DNA from: Flaveria trinervia
Lineage: Eukaryota; Streptophyta; Magnoliopsida; Asterales; Asteraceae
Direction of reading: 5' to 3'
DNA: 64,000 bases
NCBI GenBank assembly: GCA_025506515.1
Contig: CM046442.1
Coordinates: forward strand, 113,941,136 to 114,005,135
The notes below the pieces were generated by a model, which was given only the letters and a program-made list of their open reading frames with translations, did no database searches and was not told where the DNA came from. Shown here piece after piece: positions 54,880 to 64,000 of this stretch. The stretch's first letter is position 1; every line of letters begins with the position of its first letter. A program made the translations under genes and the position numbers.

Positions 54880-55774
54880 GCGGTCTACAGGTATTTTGAC
54901 GAGAAGAAACTATTCTTAGAGCTTTCAAAGAGAAGCCAAGCCTCAGGTCAATGCCACCGCACAACAGAGAGGCGGCAAACAACAATGAATTCTAGAATAT
55001 ATAGGTTATGCTAATCCTCAGGTTAGTGCCACCGCACAGCAGAGAGGCACATAACCTGTCTTCTTGTTTGAGCAATTTTATTCTTGTTGCACAGATCGCA
55101 CCAACAACATAGGTTATCAGATTGATTGCTTTTTGCATTTTCCAGTATGTGCTTTGCTCCTATTTTGGTCATCCGCACACATTTGCGGTGTTTATTTTGC
55201 TCGTCACCCCTTATTGGAACTCTGTTGATTGTGTTAACCAGAGATAATATGATAACCCACAGCTTGTTGAACAACTTAGTTTGATCTTGAGATCACCAAC
55301 GAGGTCTACTTATCTATTGTGTTGAATCTACCGATACATCATCTAGTGGTCTAGAAATCTCTAGGTCTACTTTCTCCGTGTTACCTTAGTAGAAACTAGT
55401 TTTACTATTATTTTTCCTTTTATTTTTGCTTAGACTACTCAGACTTATACTTTGAACTTCGCATGTAAGTCAATTTAAATCTTTTAAGGTCCCAAATGCT
55501 TTGTTCCTGTATACTATTATTTTTCATAATCGTTGAATCGATATCTCAGATACGATCTCATTTCTTTTAGCTTATCTGTCCTCCTTCCTCATTTTTTTAA
55601 TACTAACTTAACCTATTCTCCCTCTAAAGTTCTAAAACCGCAAAGGATTTGCATTTTTAGGATTTTAATAGGCGCGGAAGTAAAACCAATAAAATTGATT
55701 AAATGACATAAAAATAAAAAAATAAAAGAAATTTTGACTCAACGCATTGGACTATACATGTTCATCTTCTGGAA
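54880..55774. other. Internal region, nothing coding recognised
   Basis: Contains a short duplicated block CCTCAGGT.A.TGCCACCGCACA (54942 and 55017) and otherwise AT-rich DNA. Confidence 0.5.
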
Positions 55775-56044
55775 TTACATCACTTTTCTTTTAATGCCGT
55801 TGACCTCTAACAGATATAGAAAACGTGGTTTATCAAAGGCTTTTGTATAGAGGTCGGCGCGTTTAAAATCTGTATTTATTTTAACAACATCGATTAGATT
55901 CTTTTCAAAACAATCACGTATAAAGTGATATTTAATTCTGATGTGTTTGGTCTTAGGATGTTGGGCAGGATTTTTAGTAACAGCTATTGCAGTAGAATTA
56001 TCAACAAATATAGGGGTGTTCTATTGCAGTAAAAAACAACCACT
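55775..56044 (-). pseudogene. Copia RNase H C-terminal end, abutting LTR 2, copy 1
   Basis: The minus strand, directly after the LTR, reads NTPIFVDNSTAIAVTKNPAQ, HPKTKHIRIKYHFIRDCFEK and RADLYTKAFDKPRFLYL, stop at 55775. This is the D-N-S-A / KTKHI / ADxxTK series of copia RNase H. The frame is open for ~80 codons after a TAG. Everything upstream of it in pol, and the PBS, are missing; the fragment begins within a few codons of the LTR end. Confidence 0.88.
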
Positions 56045-56792
56045 TGTTAGGGACCGTGTACTGGATGGAGTACGAACTGATTCACATGTATATCAAATCA
56101 AATAGTGCGGAATCCTATTTGATTGGCGATCCAATCAGTGAGAACGTTAACTCGATCGATATAAGATTAAACTAAACGTTAAGAACGAATAGAAATCGAT
56201 CAAGAACGATCTATGAACTTGGACTAGCTTTCTTGGACGTTCTGGACGGCTAGGGTACGAGTAGGAGTCGAAATCTTGAAAGTGTTACGTTTTTTAACGA
56301 ATTAAGTTGTATTTATAGGTTAGGGTTACTCATTCGTGTGCTGAACCATTAGCATGGTTCAGTCGTGCGACTGAGTCATGCGGTTGATCCATTCGCACGA
56401 CTCAGTGTTCAGTCGTGCGACTGAGTCAATCTCATGTCACTTGTGCGACTGATCCAGTCTCTTGGTTCAGTCGTGTGACTAGTTCATTAGCATGAAGTTG
56501 TTCATGCATATGGTCCATTAGCATGGGCCATTCGCATGAGAACTTCATATGACTAAGTTTGAATATGTTTCTCAATCATTGTTTGACTATGATCTATTCA
56601 AACAACCACAAACCTATATAGTTGGTTCAATATGCGTTAATAAATGATAAACATTAAAACATACACTGAAACATTAAACATTAAGATCAACAACCATATA
56701 ATATGATTCATTCAACTCATACGTTTCATTACATTTAGGACATGACAAACATATTACATTAAGATCGTAAACTAGGTACATATGGACCAACA
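56045..56792 (-). repeat. Array LTR 2 (middle, chimeric)
   Basis: Its left part up to ~56309 has LTR 3-type bases (GGATGGAGTACGAAC, TTTTTTAACGAATTAAGTTG). Its right part from ~56335 has LTR 1-type bases (TCGTGTGCTGAACC, GCGGTTGATCCATTCGCACG). Confidence 0.93.
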
Positions 56793-56813
56793 AACTCCCC
56801 TTAGACCTAGTTT
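56793..56813 (-). promoter_or_regulatory. Polypurine tract, unit 2
   Basis: Same AAGGGGAGTT tract as unit 1, next to LTR 2. Confidence 0.8.
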
Positions 56814-56819
56814 CCTTTA

Positions 56820-59800
56820 TTGTCTGGCATCCTTCATTAGCTCGTCAAACTTCTTATGCCTCTCCTCACTGTGACTCCAGCATGTATCTCGAATGCAAAA
56901 CAGAGTCTTATTACGTTCTGAAATTAGAGGGTCTGTATAATATCCTGCGGATCATAGAATAGTGGCCACCTGTATAAAGTATAAACATCATTCGCTGACA
57001 GGTTGATTAGCCACATTGGGTCAAATACCCGAACGGTCTCCATTGGCTCTCTTTCTGTAATACTATGACCGCCTCTCCTATTCGCCAGTCATAATACCAC
57101 CACTTGAAGTAGGGAGTGAAGTCCTATGGCATTTCCCTTAATAGGATCTTAGACATAGTACGCAGAGGATTCCACTTCAACACCACTTTGGGTTTCCAGT
57201 CCTTGGGTCCACCTCTAACCTACGAATGTACCTCGTAGGTTATGAGGCTTGAAATTAACCATCGTGTGTGGTATTTTCTCTTCAATGCAGCTTAAAACCA
57301 GCCTAACATCTTCCTGGGGTCAGCATACAGCAGGTTCAGGTGTGCCAATGGTTGAGCTCAAAACCAGGAAGAGTCTTCAGATCATGTGAAAATCTGAAGT
57401 ACGTGAGTCCCTTCTCCCTTTTTAAAGCATATACATTAAGATCCTCAAAGTAAGCCCATGCGATTATCTTGCCAAACACCTTAAGATGCTTCTTGACTTT
57501 GTAGAGCTTGGCGTAGGCACTCTGCTTTGGCGCTGTGCATTGGGCACGGATCTCTGCAAAACAAGCCGCCCATTCAGCCTTTTTGTTCTCAACATCAGCG
57601 TCAGAGGCTGGGCTTGGCTTTCAGATTTGTCGGTTTCCCTCTCCATCGTATCCAATTTAACATGCATACAACTGTCGAGTGTATCTCCAAAATCAGGGAT
57701 CACATTTCCTCTAGATCAGTATATTCTGGATAGTGTTGTGTTGTGATGTCTTCAATCTCTATCTCATCAACATCATTGAGCTTGTCATCACTAGCAACAT
57801 CGACGGTAGGGGCATCCTTAACCAATTCATCCGAGTTTAACCGGAACATTTCTACGAGTTGCTTATCAGTGAGGTTGTGAATAATTTCTCCTTCTTCGGG
57901 AGTATAGCTTACCGACCTCCTGACAATCCCTTGCAGATCAAGTATCATTGTGAGTTGAGACTTGATCTGCTGAAGTTGAGCAACATCGTAGTCATCTCAT
58001 TGATAATGTGGATCTGCTTGATTTAAAACATTTAACACATCATGCATCAGTAAATAATCAAGACAGTAAACATTAAATATATATACATAAACATTCAAGC
58101 ACATATAATACAATATTCAAATTACACATAATTTAAATTACACAATCATCTATGCATTACTTTTGTCTCGGATCATGTGTTCCTCTGTTGTCGGGGCTGA
58201 TGTCGAGGCACCTGGATCTTGATTTTTTTTAGTCCACCTCTCACTAGCTTCCTGTGCCCCCGAAGCAGATGAATCTCCTCCTTCTTCATTGTCTCCACCA
58301 TCCTCATGATCACCTTCATCATCACCATCATCATCACCATCATTATCATCATCATCACTGTCATCATCATCACATCATCACCATCATCACCGTCGCCCTC
58401 TCTGTTCTTCAGAGGCTCATCCTTTGTGCCCTTAAGTTTGAGCAGGATGGTCCTTTTAGCATCCTCCAACTCCTCGATCTTCTTAGTAGATAACACATTT
58501 TGCTCCTTGTGTCAGGAAATCTCTTGACTTTGAGCAGCCATTGGCTGAGCCTGCTCCGTAATCTGCTATGCCTACTCCGCAATCTGCTATGCCTGCTGAG
58601 AGATCTGCTGTGATTGTGCAGCAGTAAGCTCCACTAACTGTCGGAGCTGGGCAGTCTTCTTATCATCGGCTGCTAACAGCTTCAGCACCATACGGTTTAG
58701 TGCTGAAAGCTGTTCCTCTACCCTATTGGAGGTAAAAGATGATCCTGAAAGGAAAGATGGGTGATATGATGGTCCTGCCTAGTGGCTAGAGGTGGTGGTT
58801 GTGGCAGTGGTGAATATGGGAGGTGGTATGTGTGTGGGTGGTGATGGGTAAGCTGTAGTGGTGGTGGATGTGATGTGGGTAAGTGGTGAGTGGCTGAGGT
58901 AGTGGTGGTGTGTGTGGTGGCAGTAGTGGTGATAGGTGGAATGGTGGTAGTGGTGATGGGAGGTGTGGTAGAGGTGGTGGCTGTGGTGGTGGTGGTGACG
59001 AAGGTCATCCTTCTTTTCTTGGTCTTTATCCCATGGGGCTAAGCCATCCTTTTTCTCCTCATGCCCCTTGAGGTGGATGCTCCACCTGGGATGTTGTTGG
59101 GCTGACCTGGTGTGTAACTGGGGTCGGCTGCAGTCTCCCTAGACTCGCTAGGGCGTCCTCCAACCTCCTGAATGCCTCGGTCGGTGGCAACCACCCTACT
59201 TCCTACTGTCCTGGTTAGGGGCTCCTCATCACTTTCTTCCACCTCATCAGGAGGAAAGAAATCCTGATGGAAACTAGCGGTGGTGGCATCTGCATGAGTG
59301 GGTGGTGGAGATGTAGCATGTGTAGTGGTGGCCCTAGAAGTAGCGGGGCCAGGCTCTCCACCAGTGTCACCGTCATCATCATCGGAGTCATATGATGGAA
59401 GAGCAATCTGCTCCACATCTGAATCACTCTCCTCGTGTCGCCACTTACGCTTTCCCGGCGCCATGTACTCCTCCGGGCCAGATGCCCGAACAGTCTCTTT
59501 ACAGGGGGTTTGACTTGCTTTCCCCTGTAGTGTCATTCATCACCTCAAGTGATACCGCATCATGGCTCTCCTTAGGCAGAGAGGGAAGCTTCTCGTCGAT
59601 AATCATCTGAAGAAACCTCGGGTACATGCAAAATCCCTCTTTGCCTTTTGCCTCAAGATTCTCGATCAGGTATAAGAAGATTATGCTGGAGAAGTTGAAG
59701 GGGTGGTTCAGCACCAGTGCCTTCTGGATTTGGTCTGATAAGTCATCAAACCCACCCCTCCTCGAAGCTATGCACTTTAGTATCACGTGTGCCAAGTACT

Positions 59801-60171
59801 TGAACTGGGGACACAGGTTGCTTTTGTTTAGCACCCCTGCATTGATGTCCCCAGAGTATTTCATCCTGAGGAAGCATCCCCTCACAGTTAGAGGGTGTAG
59901 TCTGGTTGGGTGATCAGAATCATCACCCAGATCCAGTACTCGTCGAAGATCTGCAGCAGTCACCTCTATGTCATGCCTAAAAATAGTATTCCTGATGCAG
60001 TAGGGCTCATGAGATCGACCAACTGATGCACCCTCCCAGAAGGCCTCTTGTACAGACTTGTGATCTCTTTAGGAAAGCTATGATGCCAGCAAAATCGGCA
60101 GCGTTTTGAGTGGTGGCGTCCGGATGAGCACAAATATTGTGCTTAGTGTTGATGGTCCACCGATCAACCAT
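56820..60171 (-). pseudogene. Accessory ORF of the retroelement, copy 2
   Basis: Collinear with copy 1 (ATG at 60171) and near-identical. The central frame at 59963-59499 (TAADLRRVLDLGDDSDHPTR onward) is open over the same 154 codons. Compared with copy 1 there are scattered one-base losses, for example GAGGCTGGGC at 57604 for GAGGCTTGGGC, and CATTTCCTCTAG at 57703 for CATTTCCCTCTAG. These split the C-terminal frame at 57464-57703 and 57700-57948. A loss near 59475 merges the middle frame with an upstream ATG (165 codons, 59536-59039). These could be assembly errors. Confidence 0.65.
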
Positions 60172-60244
60172 CAATCTGTAACACGAGAAGTATACAAGTT
60201 AGATCATCCCACAACAGAAACTATTTCAAATTAACCAGTTTGAG

Positions 60245-60480
60245 ATCAGTCTGGTTCAATCATGCGATTGAACCATACTACTGGGTTCAGTCGTTTTACC
60301 TAACGTGCGACTGAATACAATCGGGTGACTTATCATGCGACTGAGTTCAATCGGGTGATTGAGCCTTCGACTGGTTCAGTCGGCCGACTGGGCTCATATG
60401 CATGTTCATTCAGCCGACTGAGTCATTTGTCCAGCTCAGTCGTGCGATTGTAGTTCATCCGGGTGTCTAGTCACATGACC
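60245..60480. repeat. Palindromic motif array, internal 2a
   Basis: Copy of the 53335-53570 array with 1-base differences. Confidence 0.85.
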
Positions 60481-60849
60481 TACTGTCTGTTTGATTGAGT
60501 TTCAAATTTTGAGCAAATCTTAATATTAGACATCGTGGTTTGGCTCATTAGACTCGCAATAACCTACTTAGCACCAATAACCTTGATTTCAACATTTTAC
60601 TTAGTTTTATTAGTTAATTTGTCCAACTAAGTTTCGGTTCTTGGTTAGGGCCGAATTCATTGATTTAGGGCACAAATCGACTATGATTTATGTAGGTTGC
60701 ACCGCATTGTACCTGTATAACAACCAGCAATCGTCAGAATACCGAAATTTGAAGTCAAGTAAGGTCAGAAGAAATTTTGGCAGAGTAACGGCATGATATG
60801 CGATTTTAGGGTGATTGAGGGGTGATGAGTATGTGCGATCGACTATGGC

Positions 60850-61100
60850 CCTATTTATACTGAATCTAGTTTCAATTGGGTGACTGGACCCATTCGCTCT
60901 TTTCATTCAGGTGATTCGATCTCAGTCGTGCGATTGGTTCAGTCGATCACCTTCAGTCGGCCGACTGGGTTTCAGTCGGGCGACAACCCAGTCGGCCGAC
61001 TGACTCATTCGGACAACTCCATTCGGGCGACTGGCTCAATTTTGTAAGCCATTCGTGTGAATGGTTCATACTCATGCTCCATTCGGTTGTATAGTGCATA
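60850..61100. repeat. Palindromic motif array, internal 2b
   Basis: Copy of the 53940-54190 array. Confidence 0.85.
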
Positions 61101-61493
61101 AGTATGGTCTAAACATGTTCATCACTCGATCATCTTAGACATGATCATTTTAACTTTGAAAACATTTGTTCACCTCAGTCGTGATCCTTTTAAGCAAAAA
61201 CACATTTTGTCACCTCACACGTGACCCATTTAACATTGAAAACACGTTTGGTCACCTCAGACGTGACCCTTTTAAGTAATTTAATCCAAGATTGAATTCC
61301 ATGATGTAGTCCGACATATAACTCTAAATTGACTAAATGTTAAAACAAAACAAAAGAGCTAACATTAAAAGACCAAACTAAAAATGTTTTTATGATTTTG
61401 TGTGAGGTGGAAATACTAAGATAAAAATCTAACATATTTATTTCTTGAACAGGCAGCTTCAAGTTATTTTGACCATAAGAGGAACGATTCATT

Positions 61494-61793
61494 ATGGAAT
61501 ATACTGGCAATCAACTCATTCAGGACGTGTTACCAAAATCATTTGATGCTAGATTCTTGTTTTCGTCGATAGTCATAAGCAAATTAAGGAAATCATACTA
61601 TTACTATAAGACACACACATTGATTTGGACTTTCAAGAATTGCAGCCATGATGATTGTCAGTATACTTGTCCACTTAAATCCATACACAGACTTTTGACT
61701 CAGATTGGTGATGGTTTAGGGTTTAATTATTTCACCAAGCATTTATGTATCCCACGCTTATATGGTAATCAACATACCTCAGGAGATTTTTGA
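61494..61793 (+). CDS. Unknown 99-codon ORF on the opposite strand, copy 2
   Basis: Same 99-codon frame as 54580-54879, beginning MEYTGNQLIQDV, with no difference seen in the protein. Function unknown; chance ORF remains possible. Confidence 0.3.
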   Translation: MEYTGNQLIQDVLPKSFDARFLFSSIVISKLRKSYYYYKTHTLIWTFKNCSHDDCQYTCPLKSIHRLLTQIGDGLGFNYFTKHLCIPRLYGNQHTSGDF

Positions 61794-62686
61794 GCGGTCT
61801 ACAGGTATTTTGACGAGAAGAAACTATTCTTAGAGCTTTCAAAGAGAAGCCAAGCCTCAGGTCAATGCCACCGCACAACAGAGAGGCGGCAAACAACAAT
61901 GAATTCTAGAATATATAGGTTATGCTAATCCTCAGGTTAGTGCCACCGCACAGCAGAGAGGCACATAACCTGTCTTCTTGTTTGAGCAATTTTATTCTTG
62001 TTGCACAGATCGCACCAACAACATAGGTTATCAGATTGATTGCTTTTTGCATTTTCCAGTATGTGCTTTGCTCCTATTTTGGTCATCCGCACACATTTGC
62101 GGTGTTTATTTTGCTCGTCACCCCTTATTGGAACTCTGTTGATTGTGTTAACCAGAGATAATATGATAACCCACAGCTTGTTGAACAACTTAGTTGATCT
62201 TGAGATCACCAACGAGGTCTACTTATCTATTGTGTTGAATCTACCGATACATCATCTAGTGGTCTAGAAATCTCTAGGTCTACTTTCTCCGTGTTACCTT
62301 AGTAGAAACTAGTTTTACTATTATTTTTCCTTTTATTTTTGCTTAGACTACTCAGACTTATACTTTGAACTTCGCATGTAAGTCAATTTAAATCTTTTAA
62401 GGTCCCAAATGCTTTGTTCTGTATACTATTATTTTTCATAATCGTTGAATCGATATCTCAGATACGATCTCATTTCTTTTAGCTTATCTGTCCTCCTTCC
62501 TCATTTTTTTAATACTAACTTAACCTATTCTCCCTCTAAAGTTCTAAAACCGCAAAGGATTTGCATTTTTAGGATTTTAATAGGCGCGGAAGTAAAACCA
62601 ATAAAATTGATTAAATGACATAAAAATAAAAAAATAAAAGAAATTTTGACTCAACGCATTGGACTATACATGTTCATCTTCTGGAA

Positions 62687-62956
62687 TTACATCACTTTTC
62701 TTTTTAATGCCGTTGACCTCTAACAGATATAGAAAACGTGGTTTATCAAAGGCTTTTGTATAGAGGTCGGCGCGTTTAAAATCTGTATTTATTTTAACAA
62801 CATCGATTAGATTCTTTTCAAAACAATCACGTATAAAGTGATATTAATTCTGATGTGTTTGGTCTTAGGATGTTGGGCAGGATTTTTAGTAACAGCTATT
62901 GCAGTAGAATTATCAACAAATATAGGGGTGTTCTATTGCAGTAAAAAACAACCACT
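62687..62956 (-). pseudogene. Copia RNase H C-terminal end, abutting LTR 3, copy 2
   Basis: Same fragment as 55775-56044, with one added base (CTTTTTAATG) and one lost base (GATATTAATT) that shift the frame. Confidence 0.85.
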
Positions 62957-63731
62957 TGTTAGGGACCGTGTACTGGATGGAGTACGAACTGATTCACATG
63001 TATATCAAATCAAATAGTGCGGAATCCTATTTGATTGGCGATCCAATCAGTGAGAACGTTAACTCGATCGATATAAGATTAAACTAACGTTAAGAACGAA
63101 TAGAAATCGATCAAGAACGATCTATGAACTTGGACTAGCTTTCTTGGACGTTCTGGACGGCTAGGGTACGAGTAGGAGTCGAAATCTTGAAAGTGTTACG
63201 TTTTTTAACGAATTAAGTTGTATTTATAGGTTAGGGTTACTCATTCATGCGACTGAACCATTAGCATGGTTCAGTCGTGCGACTGAGTCATGCGGTTAAT
63301 CCATTCGCGCGACTGAGTCATGCGGTTAAGCCATTCTCACGACTGAGTGTTCTGTCGTGCGACTGAGTCAATCTCATGTGACAATTGTGCGACTGATCCA
63401 GTCTCATAGTTCAGTCGTGTGACTGGTTGATTAGCATGCAGTTGTTCATGCGAATGGTCCATTAGCATGGGCCATTCGCATGAGAACTTCATATGACTAA
63501 GTTTAAATATGTTTCTCAATCATTCTTTGACTATGATCTATTCAAACAACCACAAACATATATAGTTGATTCAATATGCGTTAATAAATGATAAACATTA
63601 AAACATACACTGAAACATTAAATAGTAAGATCAACAACCACATAATATGTTTCATTCAACTCATACGTTTCATTACATTTAGGACATGACAGACATATTA
63701 CATTAAGATCGTAGCTACATATGGGTCAACA
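62957..63731 (-). repeat. Array LTR 3 (right, 5' LTR of unit 2)
   Basis: Shares its first ~290 bp almost exactly with LTR 2, then diverges: the palindromic array (63240-63485) has an extra ~26-bp unit (GCGACTGAGTCATGCGGTTAA) and the end reads ATGGGTCAACA. Followed by TSD ACATC. Confidence 0.93.
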
Positions 63732-64000
63732 ACATCAAATTTTAAATACCAAATAAATGGGTTATGTATAACTACTTGTACATTTACGCATTAACATATT
63801 TAAAAAAACACAGGTTACAATTGTAGTCTCAAAAAAGTTTTAAATGTGATACATTAAAATATATAGCTGAAATCTTGAATAAATTAAGTTTATTTATTTA
63901 TTTATTGGTAGGTAATGAAAAAATTTATGTAAATGTTAGTAAATATAAGGTTATTATGTAACCAATTGTAAGGGATACTATGTAAATATTGTTAAAAATA
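63732..64000. other. AT-rich flank, nothing recognised
   Basis: First 5 bp are the array TSD; the rest is stop-rich AT-rich DNA reaching the window edge. Confidence 0.6.

Larger units (their letters stand above)
49124..63731 (-). mobile_element. Tandem LTR-internal-LTR-internal-LTR retroelement array
   Basis: Three LTRs (49124-49869, 56045-56792, 62957-63731) and two nearly identical ~6.17-kb internal regions. A single 5-bp TSD, ACATC, lies at 49119-49123 and 63732-63736; none is at the middle LTR. The PPT side (AAGGGGAGTT before TGTTGG) shows minus-strand orientation. There is no gag, protease, integrase or RT; only the last part of a copia RNase H and an accessory ORF. Best read as one insertion later duplicated by unequal crossing-over between LTRs. 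Confidence 0.92.

Noticed and set aside
54900..55760. Gag or RT of the 49-64-kb element
   Set aside because: All six frames around here gave no gag, protease, RT or integrase motifs.

Overview
The window is plant nuclear DNA, from a eudicot and possibly Asteraceae (a weak inference, resting mainly on the accessory ORF of the retroelement at 49-64 kb). It is AT-rich intergenic sequence built almost entirely of nested, degraded transposable elements. I see no intact host gene, no rRNA or tRNA gene and no CRISPR array. The only host gene recognised is a broken ankyrin-repeat/PGG-domain gene, split by a retrotransposon.

Layout. 1-1489: LTR fragment (minus strand), same family as gypsy A. 1490-2579: AT-rich sequence with microsatellites. 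About 2580-5252: probable solo gypsy LTR. 5785-7930: Mutator-like transposase relic with an OTU protease domain (minus). 8136-8703: dispersed repeat, also present at 27271-28016. 8704-19403: remnant of a CACTA transposon holding gypsy A (9300-18387, plus, LTRs about 2.05 kb). 19575-26725: ankyrin/PGG pseudogene interrupted by a copia element (19931-26250, minus, TSD TACCA). That copia element keeps gag but no pol, and itself contains a probable solo LTR and a Cassandra-type TRIM carrying 5S rRNA-like sequence. 28017-28745: copia LTR and RNase H relic. 30206-47011: a second CACTA (TSD GTA, TNP2 plus a second transposase-type gene) with gypsy B (33198-43974, minus, TSD CCAAA) inside the TNP2 gene. 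47355-47995: a second Cassandra (TSD CTAGT). 49124-63731: a tandem LTR-internal-LTR-internal-LTR array with one TSD (ACATC) around the whole structure, carrying an accessory, apparently spliced, Asp/Thr-rich ORF and only the C-terminal end of a copia RNase H.

Order of events can be read from the nesting: host gene, then copia, then Cassandra and solo LTR; CACTA 2, then gypsy B; one insertion of the 49-kb element, then LTR-LTR unequal crossing-over. The middle LTR is a visible chimera of the outer two.

Most notable signals: (i) the tandem array and its mapped crossover; (ii) arrays of a palindromic motif with core CAGTCG..CGACTG shared by unrelated LTR families; (iii) tRNA-like, Pol III-type modules inside three LTR families beside the 5S-like module of Cassandra; (iv) a MULE-OTU fusion with the catalytic Cys replaced by Tyr. 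The two array copies differ mostly by single-base indels, so some frameshifts in this window may be assembly errors.
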